Origin: G963662905 sp963676415
Lineage (GTDB): Bacteria > Bacteroidota > Bacteroidia > Bacteroidales > WRLA01
NCBI GenBank assembly: GCA_963676415.1
Contig: OY781097.1
Span: 1,116,001 to 1,180,000, forward strand
Length of the DNA: 64,000 nucleotides
Reading direction: 5' to 3'
Of this stretch, positions 45,331-53,705 are shown in pieces. Numbering within the stretch: position 1 is the first letter of the stretch; each line of letters opens with the position of its first letter. A program made the position numbers and the translations under genes. The notes beneath the pieces are model-generated. The model was given only the letters and a program-made list of their open reading frames with translations. It made no database searches and was not told the DNA's origin.

Positions 45331-46947
45331 ATGAAAACATACAGGTGCTTTTTTATTGGAATTATTTTCTTTTTGCTTTTTACAAACACAAATGCCCAAC
45401 TCCCCAATGCCCAACTCCCCATTGTAGAAACCAATTTCAACTGGCAGAATTGTACAACTGGCTATTATAGTGGAGGGATAGCGAAGATTGACGACTCTTT
45501 TTACCTTTTATCGGCAAACAAAGGAAAGGATACCAGCGCCGTTGGCTACCACGATGATTGGGATCTTATGCTGATTAAAACAGACTCATTCGGAAACGTT
45601 ATCTGGAAAAAATGCTATGGGGGAAGTAAAAGAGATACCCCATTTAGTTTGCAAAAAACCGAAGATGGCAATTTATATTTAATAGGTTTTACACGTTCAG
45701 ATGATGGTGATGTGCAAAGCAGGCGGTGGCAGGCAACCCAAATATGGCTTGTTAAAGTTGACCCAACTGGAAATATAATCTGGGAACGTGCTTTTGGCAT
45801 TGAAGAACCCAATGGTTTTGATATCAGAGGTTCACTAATATTGCCAGATGGCGGCATTATTATATCTGCAATGATACGGGGCAAAACCGGCGATGTGAGC
45901 ACTCATTATGGGCTTCGCAACAGTTGGCTGGTGCGTTATAGTGCCCAGGGGGATATGCTCTGGGAAAAAACCTACGGCAATGAAAGCCTGAACGAAACTT
46001 TAAGGGCTTTAAAACTTACAGAAGATGGCACAATCATATGTGGGGCTGCTGTTTATAATGATGGAGGAATGGTAGAGTGTTCTTTACCAGACAATTTCGA
46101 ATTTAGTGTCTGGCTTTTCGAAATTGATTTAGCAGGAAATATTCTATGGCAGAACTGCTATGGGGGAGGATCGTACGATATCCCATATTGCATATTTGAA
46201 ACTGGCAATAATTTTATTGTTGGTGCTAGTAGTGCTTCTCATGATGGGGACATTGTAAACCCTCATGGGGAATCTGATATTTGGTTGTTTGAAACAGACA
46301 ATTCCGGCAACTTATCCTGGTCCAATTGCCTGGGAGGCTCATATCATGAAGCCCCAAGATATATTTTCCCTATATCAACTGGAGGTTATTTGATTGTAGG
46401 CTCAACCAGTTCAGATGATGGTGACATATCCGGTCATCAAGGGGGGTACCGAGCAAGAAATCTATGGTTTATAAAGGTTAATGATCAAGGCATTGGCCAA
46501 TGGCAAAAATGCATTAGCAACAGGAATGGTTTTAAAAATTTACCAAACCCACCAAGCATCCTCCAAAAAGACAACAACACCTACATTGTTGCCCAGGAAA
46601 TTAAAAAAGGTGGAGGAAATGTATTATGCCCGGGGACCACACCCTCAGATGACAACCCATATGTGTGGCTGTTTGAAGTAGAATTTACAGATCAATTTGT
46701 CTCTGTAAGCGAGCTGCACGGCCAGAGCCTTAATGTAAGCCCCAACCCTGCCAAAGACTTAATGATGTTTGAGCTGCCCGCTATTGGTGAGCTGTGCATT
46801 TATTCGGTTTCGGGGCGTTTGTTGCACAAAGCACACTGCCTGGCCGGGGATTATCATTACAACTGTGGCCATTTAAGCCCGGGGGTGTATTTCTACACTT
46901 TTATGATGGATGAGGCTTTGCTGCACGGGAAGGTGGTGGTGGAGTAG
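45331..46947 (+). CDS. T9SS cargo protein with beta-propeller-like repeats
   Basis: 538 aa: signal peptide (residues 1-23, ending NTNAQ), then about eight repeats of the form DIWLFETDNSGNLSWSNCLG alternating with GGY.I.G.T.SDDGD, likely blades of a beta-propeller, and a Por/T9SS tail (about 460-538: LNVSPNPAKDLMMFELPAIG, LSPGVYFYTF, GKVVVE). Type IX secretion would place it at the cell surface. Ligand unknown. Paralogue of the IS-split gene just downstream; their sorting tails are almost identical in DNA while the bodies differ. Confidence 0.87.
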   Translation: MKTYRCFFIGIIFFLLFTNTNAQLPNAQLPIVETNFNWQNCTTGYYSGGIAKIDDSFYLLSANKGKDTSAVGYHDDWDLMLIKTDSFGNVIWKKCYGGSKRDTPFSLQKTEDGNLYLIGFTRSDDGDVQSRRWQATQIWLVKVDPTGNIIWERAFGIEEPNGFDIRGSLILPDGGIIISAMIRGKTGDVSTHYGLRNSWLVRYSAQGDMLWEKTYGNESLNETLRALKLTEDGTIICGAAVYNDGGMVECSLPDNFEFSVWLFEIDLAGNILWQNCYGGGSYDIPYCIFETGNNFIVGASSASHDGDIVNPHGESDIWLFETDNSGNLSWSNCLGGSYHEAPRYIFPISTGGYLIVGSTSSDDGDISGHQGGYRARNLWFIKVNDQGIGQWQKCISNRNGFKNLPNPPSILQKDNNTYIVAQEIKKGGGNVLCPGTTPSDDNPYVWLFEVEFTDQFVSVSELHGQSLNVSPNPAKDLMMFELPAIGELCIYSVSGRLLHKAHCLAGDYHYNCGHLSPGVYFYTFMMDEALLHGKVVVE

Positions 46948-47040
46948 CCTCGGCTCCGCTCTCCTGCCTTAAATTGATGATTTCTATTCAGTGAAAGCTG
47001 CTCAGCCTCCTTATTAATAAATTGAGTTAACCCAAACGAA

Positions 47041-47998
47041 ATGAAAGAAAAGAAGCACAATACCAAAACATTAATCAGGGCAACATCCTTTCTGCTGCTT
47101 ATCGGATTTATGATGGGATTTCAGTTCAGGGCTATTACCCAGCCCGCTATTGTAGAAACAAATTTCAACTGGCAAAAATGCTTTGAAATCCCATATTTCA
47201 AAGGAGGCCTTGTTTCAGCAAATAATGGTTATTATTTAATATCGGGAACCGATGGTTCTGACACTATGGTTAACAATTTCCATGGCGGTTCAGATATACT
47301 ATTGGTACATACAGATTCACTTGGAAATATTTTATGGAAAAAATGCTATGGCGGGTCTGAAATAGATTATGGCCGGACGCTTATATCTTCCATGGATGGA
47401 CATATTTTTTTGATAGGCCGCACTTCATCCGATGATGGGGATGTTCAAAGCCGCCAATGGGACGGGAGCCTGGCCTGGGTTGTAAAAATTGATCACCAGG
47501 GAGACATCATCTGGGAAAAAACTTTTGGTGTAGAAAAAGGGACAGGTTTTACCATTCGAAGCTTTCTGGCTTTACCGGATGGGGGTATTGCTGTTTCTTC
47601 GGTAATCCAAGGTAAAAGCGGGGATGTCAGCCAGTATTTTGGAGGCATTGATGTTTGGACTGTAAGGCTGGCTGCCCAAGGGGAGATGCTTTGGGAAAAA
47701 ACTTACGGAAACAAAGGGCAATTGGATAATCTATTAAGTATGGCTTATACCCATGATAGCACTATAATATGCGCAGGAGCAGCCAGTGTTGGAGGGGGAA
47801 TGGTTGAATGTTCTTTGCCTTCATATGAAGTATATAATGCCTGGCTGTATGAAATAGACCTGCAGGGCAATATCCTCTGGCAATATTGTTATGGGGGCGA
47901 GAACGGCGATCTTCCTCATAGTATCATCCAATCTGACCATGGCTATATCGCTGCAGCAAGTAGTGATTCCTGGGGTGGGGATATTGTTAACCAACATG
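47041..47998 (+). pseudogene. T9SS beta-propeller-like cargo gene, 5' part (split by IS3 element)
   Basis: Signal peptide (residues about 14-36) and the first five repeats (SDILLVHTDSLGNILWKKCYG, SSDDGDVQSR) of a paralogue of the 45331 gene. The frame reads GGDIVNQH and then runs into the IS end, stopping at 48003. Removing 1444 bp of IS and one 3-bp target copy rejoins VNQH to GSKDIWLFE in the 3' part and restores a 543-codon gene, close to the 538 aa of its neighbour. Confidence 0.9.
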
Positions 47999-48020
47999 TG
48001 TAGCGTCCTGATTTTGGTTG

Positions 48021-48068
48021 ACTCTTTTTTCTTCTTTCCGGGGATCCCCGGAAAGAAGAAAAAAGAGT
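48021..48068. repeat. 48-bp perfect palindrome inside the IS3 element
   Basis: 24-base arm from 48021 (starting ACTCTTTTTTC, ending CCGGGGA) and its exact complement to 48068, centred on GGATCC with no loop. It lies between the left inverted repeat and the orfB stop, where it could stop transcription in either direction. Confidence 0.9.
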
Positions 48069-48084
48069 TTGTTCGACAAATATA

Positions 48085-49029
48085 TTAATTCAATTTTTCT
48101 AATGCCACTTCTGGACGCTTTCTGTAATAAGTTTTCCAGCACCTTTTAAGTTCTCCAGTTTTTTGATGAGCCTTCTCTGGGGTCATCATTTCGACACTTC
48201 TGTGTGGGCGCTTTGTATTATAGAAGTTTATAAATTGGGGAAGTTCTTTTTTGGCTTCGGCCAAACTACTGAATGATATGGTTTTGTCATTGGTAAATTC
48301 TTCTTTTATTGTTCGGTTAACACGTTCTGCAATAGGGTTTTCCAGTGGATCCCCATTTTCCGTCATGCTAATTGCCATACGGCATTTATTAAGGTGTTTG
48401 ATGTATTTGTCGCAACAATATTGGACGCCCCGGTCTGAATGATGGATACACCCATGTGCCTTTAGTCCTCGTGTGGCTTTCTTTAAAGCCCTCAATGCGC
48501 CAGTAGCTTCTAATGAGCCACTAACATCAAATCCAACTATTTTACGAGAATACATATCTGTAACAAGGGATAGATAAGCAAAACTGTCATTGCCCTTGAT
48601 CCAAACATAGGTTATATCTGAAACCAATACCTGAGAAGGGCCATTGGGAATTAAACCTCTTATCAAATTCGGATACTTGTGATAATGATGATAACTGTTT
48701 GTTGTATAAGCCCTGCGCTTTGATTTTCTTAACAACAGACCATGCCTGCGCAACAAATCATAGAAACGGTCTCGCCCTATGCTGATATTGTGGGCTTTTA
48801 AGTCTTCTTGCAAGCTGCAAAGCAAGTTCCTGCCACTCCCTTTTTTCCATAACCTTCGTTTTGATTTTATCAGTTCAATAATTATGTCTTCCTGGTAAAT
48901 AGATTCTTCATTATGGCGAATATTCTTGTAATATGCCTGTTTGCTATAGCCAAGCAGTCCGCAAAGGTCTTTGATTGTTGCCCTCGAACCTTTGTCTGCT
49001 TTTAGTTGTTGGACAGCTTGGCTCCATAC
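48085..49029 (-). CDS. IS3-family transposase OrfB (DDE catalytic part, made by -1 frameshift)
   Basis: Frame open from the slip site at 49029 to the stop at 48085 (314 codons). It reads ATIKDLCGLLGYSKQAYY, the HTH_21-like start, then an rve integrase core: VLVSDITYVW (first Asp), IHHSDRGVQY (second Asp) and ENPIAERVNRTIKEEF (Glu). No good independent start; a TTG at 48825 would lack the N-terminal part. Expressed as an OrfAB fusion, it cuts and joins the IS ends. Confidence 0.92.
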   Translation of the reverse strand, partial: VWSQAVQQLKADKGSRATIKDLCGLLGYSKQAYYKNIRHNEESIYQEDIIIELIKSKRRLWKKGSGRNLLCSLQEDLKAHNISIGRDRFYDLLRRHGLLLRKSKRRAYTTNSYHHYHKYPNLIRGLIPNGPSQVLVSDITYVWIKGNDSFAYLSLVTDMYSRKIVGFDVSGSLEATGALRALKKATRGLKAHGCIHHSDRGVQYCCDKYIKHLNKCRMAISMTENGDPLENPIAERVNRTIKEEFTNDKTISFSSLAEAKKELPQFINFYNTKRPHRSVEMMTPEKAHQKTGELKRCWKTYYRKRPEVALEKLN

Positions 49030-49379
49030 TTTTTTCTGATATCAATTTTTAATTCTTCTTCTGCTACATCCACCATCTTTTGCCACAGGTCGGCCCTGAG
49101 CTGCTCCTTCTTTAACTGAGCTTGAAGGTCCCTGATCTCCTGATCCTTATCTATTTCTTGTTTCTTGTTTTCCATTAGCTCTGGATTTATTTGGGATATG
49201 CCCCCTTCTCTGTAATTCGATTGGCCACTAAACTGGCGAATCCAGTACAAAATTGCACAATTACTCTGAATACCGTAAATACGCCGCGCCTCTTCTTTGC
49301 TGTACTTACCTGATAACACTTCTTTAACTACACGAAGCTTGAAATCTTCTGGGTAGTTCATCTTTGTTCTTCTCTTCAT
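49002..49379 (-). CDS. IS3-family transposase OrfA (HTH and leucine zipper)
   Basis: 125 aa: N-terminal helix-turn-helix (YPEDFKLRVVKEVLSGKYSK, EEARRIYGIQS) for binding the IS ends and a C-terminal coiled coil (EIRDLQAQLKKEQLRADLWQ). Alone, OrfA usually represses transposition. The zero-frame stop lies 27 bases past the slip site. Confidence 0.93.
   Translation of the reverse strand: MKRRTKMNYPEDFKLRVVKEVLSGKYSKEEARRIYGIQSNCAILYWIRQFSGQSNYREGGISQINPELMENKKQEIDKDQEIRDLQAQLKKEQLRADLWQKMVDVAEEELKIDIRKKYGAKLSNN
49029..49035 (-). promoter_or_regulatory. Programmed -1 frameshift site A AAA AAG
   Basis: In the orfA frame the codons are AGA AAA AAG; slipping one base back gives AAA GTA TGG AGC, the orfB frame, which is open from there to its stop. 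Confidence 0.88.
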
Positions 49380-49442
49380 TTTAATCCTTGATTTAGTTGA
49401 CTTCTAATTGTAATTCTGGTCAACCTATATCAGGACTATACA

Positions 49443-50119
49443 ATGGCAGCAAAGACATTTGGCTTTTTGAAACAGATTTTAATGGCAATATACTTTGGAG
49501 CAATTGCCTCGGTGGATCTTATTATGATTATCCCAGTAATATTTTCCCATTATCCGATGGTGGGTATATGGTGGTTGGATACAGCTCTTCTGTAGATGGG
49601 GACTTAGCCCCAACACAAACAAACTATAATAAAAAACTTTGGTTTATAAAAACTAACTACCAGGGCATTGGTCAATGGCAAAGGGTCATTTCATCACGAA
49701 AGGATCTGGACAATTGGTATTCCCCTTTTGTCTTGCAAAAAGACGACAATACTTATGTAGTAGCCCAGGAAATAAAGGCTGGCGGGCCGGATACCCGTTG
49801 CCCGGGAGCCACACCATCATCTGAAAACCCATATGTGTGGCTGTTTGAAGTAGAATTCACAGATCAATTTGTATCTGTAAACGAACTGCACGGCCAGGGC
49901 CTTAATGTAAGCCCCAACCCTGCCAAAGACTTAATGATGTTTGAGCTGCCTGCTATTGGGGAGCTGTGCGTTTATTCGGTTTCGGGGCATTTGCTGCACA
50001 AAGCGCACTGCCTGGCCGGAGATTATCATTACAATTGTGGCCATTTGAGCCCGGGGGTGTATTTCTACACTTTTATGACGGATGAGGCTTTGCTGCATGG
50101 GAAGGTGGTGGTGGAATAA
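49443..50119 (+). pseudogene. T9SS beta-propeller-like cargo gene, 3' part (split by IS3 element)
   Basis: Begins with the second ATG target copy, in frame as (C)AT GGC AGC AAA GAC for GSKDIWLFETDFNGN. It holds the last repeats and the complete Por/T9SS tail (LNVSPNPAKDLMMFELPAIG, LSPGVYFYTF, VVVE). It lacks a signal peptide, so cannot be exported on its own. Confidence 0.9.
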
Positions 50120-50244
50120 TTTCTGTCCATAATGCCCGATCTCAGCGTTATTCTTGCCCTGAAAACATGGAGTCCCGTACGCACGGGACTCCATGTTTTC
50201 AGTCCTGCGAATGCCTCGACCTCGAACATTCTGAACCAGAAATT
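50118..50244. repeat. Dispersed palindromic repeat, copy 4
   Basis: Arms AATTTCTG (50118-50125) and CAGAAATT (50237-50244). The centre is a perfect 20-bp stem (50159-50178 with 50183-50202) around a 4-base loop ACGC, including GGAGTCCCGT. Its flanks match copy 3 in inverse orientation. It begins on the last bases of the cargo gene stop codon. Confidence 0.85.
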
Positions 50245-50272
50245 TTAATTACAGACATGGATTTATTAATGT

Positions 50273-50415
50273 CGGCCTCTCGACTCCGCTCGAGGACCTT
50301 GGATTGAGGTTGAACACTTAAAATTAAGGTTCCTGAGCATAATTGAAGAGCCGCTTTATAAGACAAAAAACAAAGGAAATTAACGATAATCCAAACTATA
50401 GACAAATGATAGAAA
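50273..50415 (+). repeat. Duplicated segment, copy 2 (of 44651-44795)
   Basis: Same sequence as copy 1 with few changes. It ends in a decayed version of the start of the truncated cargo gene (NDNPNYRQMIE then unrelated codons), so it marks a former second copy of that gene. Confidence 0.8.
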
Positions 50416-50507
50416 AACCGGAACGCATCTTAAATTCATCCCACATAGCGCTTTAAATAAAGGCACAGTTTTTGATACCAAAAGTTTTTGTATCTCAAAT
50501 CATTTGC

Positions 50508-50867
50508 ATGAACCTTAAAAAGTATCATCGTTTTTTCAGCCCGAAGGCATTTTCAAAAAAGCTGCAGGGAATGAGCAAAAAAGGGCTGTATCAAATCCGT
50601 TACAATGCCATTCTCTTATTCGAAATTATGAAGTCACCGGATGTTCCGCTCAAAAGCAAAGCCATGATTGCCGGAGCATTGGGCTACCTGATCCTGCCTA
50701 CCGACATTATCCCCGATTTTGTTGCCGGCATTGGCTTTACCGACGATTTAAGCGTTTTGCTGATGCTGATGAACCAAATGCAATCGCTCATTACTGAAGA
50801 AATGCAGCAGTTGGCCGCGCAAAAAGCCGGATCCTCGCCGGAAGTAGCAGAGAATTTATCCATCTAA
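50508..50867 (+). CDS. YkvA family (DUF1232) protein
   Basis: ATG at 50508 (12 codons after an upstream in-frame ATG) gives 119 aa. The domain core is MIAGALGYLILPTDIIPDFV and GFTDDLSVLLMLM, the YkvA/DUF1232 signature with one or two amphipathic membrane helices. Function unknown in the family. It is the last gene before the ATP synthase operon; not part of the usual atp set. Confidence 0.85.
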   Translation: MNLKKYHRFFSPKAFSKKLQGMSKKGLYQIRYNAILLFEIMKSPDVPLKSKAMIAGALGYLILPTDIIPDFVAGIGFTDDLSVLLMLMNQMQSLITEEMQQLAAQKAGSSPEVAENLSI

Positions 50868-51048
50868 AAAAGACGAAAACAATTCCGTAATTCGTTGGTT
50901 GTTTGCAAGTGTATATGAAGGCCGGTTTAAAGCTCTTTGTGCAATTGTAAAATCTTTATTTTGGTAATTGACTTCCAAAATAAAAAATCCTTAGGAATGC
51001 TCCCGATTTTGGAGAATATTTCATAAACTTGCACGGAAATCCAGTTAA

Positions 51049-52248
51049 ATGGTTGATTCTATGAAGAAGATGGTGAGAATACAGAAAAAAAATATACTAC
51101 AAGTCATAACCGCCGCAGTCCTGATCGGACTGTTTTTCTATAATGCTGCTACACCGGTGCTTCTGGCTCAGGACCACCACAATCATCAAAACGCAATTCA
51201 TACTGAAACAGAAGACATTGCAGATTTCGAACAGATTCATGAAGAGGAGTATAATGCCGGTGAAATGATCATTGAGCATATTGTGGACGCCCATGAATGG
51301 CACATTGCTGATTTCGGACATACGCATATTACCGTCTATCTTCCCATCATCCTGCTCCACGATGGCGAGCTGCACATTTTTTCATCCAAACATCTTGAGC
51401 ACGGTCAATCTGCACACAATGGTTTTGCTTTGGCGCATGGCGGCCCGCACGAAGGCAAATTTGTAAAAATAATGGAATATGATTTCCTCGAAAGGGGCAT
51501 CATCACCGAAGATACCGAAGCCAGCCTGCCCTATGATTTCTCCATCACCAAAAACGTACTTGCCATTTTCGTTAGTATGATCATCATCCTCTGGATTTTC
51601 ATCGGCATTGCCCGTGCCTATACGCGCCGTCCGGGACAAGCACCCAAAGGCATGCAATCCCTCATGGAGCCGATCATCCTTTTTATCCGCGACGACATCG
51701 CGAAAGCCAGTATAGGCGAAAAAAAATACGCGAAATACATGCCCTACCTGCTCACTTTGTTCTTTTTCATTTTCCTGAACAACCTGATGGGGCTGATCCC
51801 TATATTTCCTTTTGGAGCCAATGTAACGGGCAATATTGCCGTAACCATGGTTCTGGCTGTTTTCACTTTTGTGATTACAACCTTCAGCGGAAACAAAAAT
51901 TACTGGATGCACATCATCAACGCGCCGGGGGTTCCCTGGTGGCTCAAATTTCCGGTTCCTTTGATGCCAATCGTTGAAATCATTGGTGTTTTTACAAAAC
52001 CCTTTGTACTCATGGTCCGTCTCTTTGCCAACATCGCGGCAGGCCACATCATCGTGCTGGGTTTTATGAGCCTGATCTTCATTTTTGGAAGCATCAACGC
52101 ATATCTGGGATTGGGCGTGAGCGTGGTAAGCCTTCTGTTCAGCGTATTTATGAGCGTGCTGGAACTTCTGGTGGCATTTATTCAGGCATACGTATTTACA
52201 CTTCTTTCGGCACTATATTTTGGCATGGCCACCGAAGAACATCATTAA
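51049..52248 (+). CDS. atpB: ATP synthase F0 subunit a
   Basis: 399 aa. An N-terminal signal-like helix and a long His-rich outside segment (AQDHHNHQ and onward), common in Bacteroidota, precede the polytopic a-subunit fold. KPFVLMVRLFANIAAGHIIV holds the essential Arg that faces the c-ring, and FIQAYVFTLLSALY ends the protein. Forms the proton half-channels. The ATG at 51061 is an equally good start. First gene of atpBEFHAG. Confidence 0.95.
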   Translation: MVDSMKKMVRIQKKNILQVITAAVLIGLFFYNAATPVLLAQDHHNHQNAIHTETEDIADFEQIHEEEYNAGEMIIEHIVDAHEWHIADFGHTHITVYLPIILLHDGELHIFSSKHLEHGQSAHNGFALAHGGPHEGKFVKIMEYDFLERGIITEDTEASLPYDFSITKNVLAIFVSMIIILWIFIGIARAYTRRPGQAPKGMQSLMEPIILFIRDDIAKASIGEKKYAKYMPYLLTLFFFIFLNNLMGLIPIFPFGANVTGNIAVTMVLAVFTFVITTFSGNKNYWMHIINAPGVPWWLKFPVPLMPIVEIIGVFTKPFVLMVRLFANIAAGHIIVLGFMSLIFIFGSINAYLGLGVSVVSLLFSVFMSVLELLVAFIQAYVFTLLSALYFGMATEEHH

Positions 52249-52284
52249 ACGAACTCCATTTACTCACTTAAATAATATGTAATT

Positions 52285-52545
52285 ATGGAACTTCTCACTA
52301 TTTTATTGCAAGCAGTAGCAGACCTCGCTCCTTATGCAAAACTGGGTGCCGGATTTGGCGCAGGTATTGCAGCTATTGGTGCAGGTATCGGTATTGGCCA
52401 GATTGGCCGCGCAGCAGTTGAAAGTATTGCCCGTCAGCCGGAGGCTGTTGGCGATATCCGTTCCAACATGATTGTTGCAGCCGCCCTTATCGAAGGTGTT
52501 GCTTTCTTTGCTATCGTAGTTTGTCTGTTGATTGTATTTATTTAA
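52285..52545 (+). CDS. atpE: ATP synthase F0 subunit c
   Basis: 86 aa hairpin of two membrane helices with a Gly-rich first helix (GAGFGAGIAAIGAGIGIGQ), the RQPE polar loop and Glu70 in ALIEGVAFF as ion site. Gly rather than Ser/Thr follows the Glu, which favours H+ over Na+ as coupling ion (inference). Builds the c-ring. Confidence 0.97.
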   Translation: MELLTILLQAVADLAPYAKLGAGFGAGIAAIGAGIGIGQIGRAAVESIARQPEAVGDIRSNMIVAAALIEGVAFFAIVVCLLIVFI

Positions 52546-52628
52546 AACAGGCTTTTGCTTTTTGTCCCGGCGATTGGCCGGGACAGAAGGCTTTCTTATG
52601 ATTAAAAAACGAACAAACAAATAGAACT

Positions 52629-53123
52629 ATGGAACTTGTAAATCCGGGACTGGGATTGATTTTTTGGATGACCGTTTCTTTTCTCATCCTTTTGTTTTTA
52701 CTGCGGAAGTTTGCATGGAAACCGATTTTATCGGCTTTAAAAGATCGCGAAGACAGCATTGAAGAAGCGCTGCATATGGCAGAAAAAGCCCGGGAGGAGA
52801 TGGCCCAGCTCAAATCGAAGAATGAAGATTTATTGCGCGAAGCCCGTCAGGAGCGCGAGCAAATGCTCAAAGAAGCCCGTGCTGCACGCGATGCCATGAT
52901 CGAAGAAGCCAAAGAAAAAGCTTCACTTGAAGGCCAGCGCATACTCGAGCAGGCCGCCGAAAACACCGCCCGCCAAATGGAAAGCGCAAAGCAGGAACTC
53001 AAAAATCAGCTTGCCGAGTTTTCGATTAAAATTGCCGAGCAGATCCTCAAGGAAAAACTTGCCGATGACAAGCAGCAGCAAGAACTGGTTGCCAAACTCG
53101 TAAAAGAAACCCATTTTAACTAA
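52629..53123 (+). CDS. atpF: ATP synthase F0 subunit b
   Basis: 164 aa: membrane helix (about 6-24), the FAWKPILSALKDRE segment typical of b subunits, then a long right-handed coiled coil (KAREEMAQLKSKNEDLLREA and on) that forms the peripheral stalk. Ends 4 bases before atpH. Confidence 0.96.
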   Translation: MELVNPGLGLIFWMTVSFLILLFLLRKFAWKPILSALKDREDSIEEALHMAEKAREEMAQLKSKNEDLLREARQEREQMLKEARAARDAMIEEAKEKASLEGQRILEQAAENTARQMESAKQELKNQLAEFSIKIAEQILKEKLADDKQQQELVAKLVKETHFN

Positions 53124-53127
53124 GCCT

Positions 53128-53667
53128 ATGAAATCAGCACATATCGCCAGGCCATACGCAAAGGCATTGCTGGATTTCGCGCTGGAAAACAAGCAGGAAG
53201 ACCAGGTTTTTGCCGATATGCAATTGGTTGAAAATACATGCAGGAATTCCCGGGAACTGCTGGCCATGCTCAAAAGCCCCATCATCAGGGCAAAGCAAAA
53301 ACTTAATGTGATCAATGCCCTTTTTCAAGACAAAATCACAGATATTTCCACACGTTTCCTCAGCATTATCCTGCAAAAAGGCCGCGATGCCTGGATGCCG
53401 GAAATTGCCGCACAATACGTTGCCGAATACAAGAAATTCAAAGGCATTATGAGCTCTGAGCTTACTACAGCAACCGGCATCAGCAATGAAAGCCGCGAAG
53501 AGATTATCCGTATGCTAAAGGAGTTTTCGGGCAAAGAAATTGAAATGAGCGAGAAAACCGACCCTGCACTTATTGGAGGTTTTGTTTTGCGTTTCGAAGA
53601 CAAAAGATATGATACCAGCGTTCGCACACAGCTCAACGAACTGAAAAGCGAACTCCTGACCAAATAA
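53128..53667 (+). CDS. atpH: ATP synthase F1 subunit delta
   Basis: 179 aa: helical N-terminal domain (ARPYAKALLDFALENKQED, ELLAMLKSPII) and C-terminal segment with DPALIGGFVLRFEDKRYD, the delta/OSCP signature. Joins the peripheral stalk to the top of F1. Confidence 0.95.
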   Translation: MKSAHIARPYAKALLDFALENKQEDQVFADMQLVENTCRNSRELLAMLKSPIIRAKQKLNVINALFQDKITDISTRFLSIILQKGRDAWMPEIAAQYVAEYKKFKGIMSSELTTATGISNESREEIIRMLKEFSGKEIEMSEKTDPALIGGFVLRFEDKRYDTSVRTQLNELKSELLTK

Positions 53668-53705
53668 TTGATAAACAGAATACTAACAGTAGAAATTGAT
53701 ATATT

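Larger units (their letters stand above)
47999..49442 (-). mobile_element. Complete IS3-family insertion sequence (1444 bp)
   Basis: Ends TGTAGCGTCCTGATTTTGG (left, from 47999) and, read inward from 49442, TGTATAGTCCTGATATAGG are terminal inverted repeats with the TG...CA ends of the IS3 family. The direct repeat ATG flanks it (47996-47998 and 49443-49445). It carries orfA and orfB with a canonical A AAA AAG slip site and looks intact. It splits a T9SS cargo gene; both products read opposite to that gene. Confidence 0.95.

Noticed and set aside
48004..49396. Possibility that the region between the two cargo halves holds separate host genes
   Set aside because: Bounded by inverted repeats and a 3-bp duplication; all coding content is IS3 transposase.
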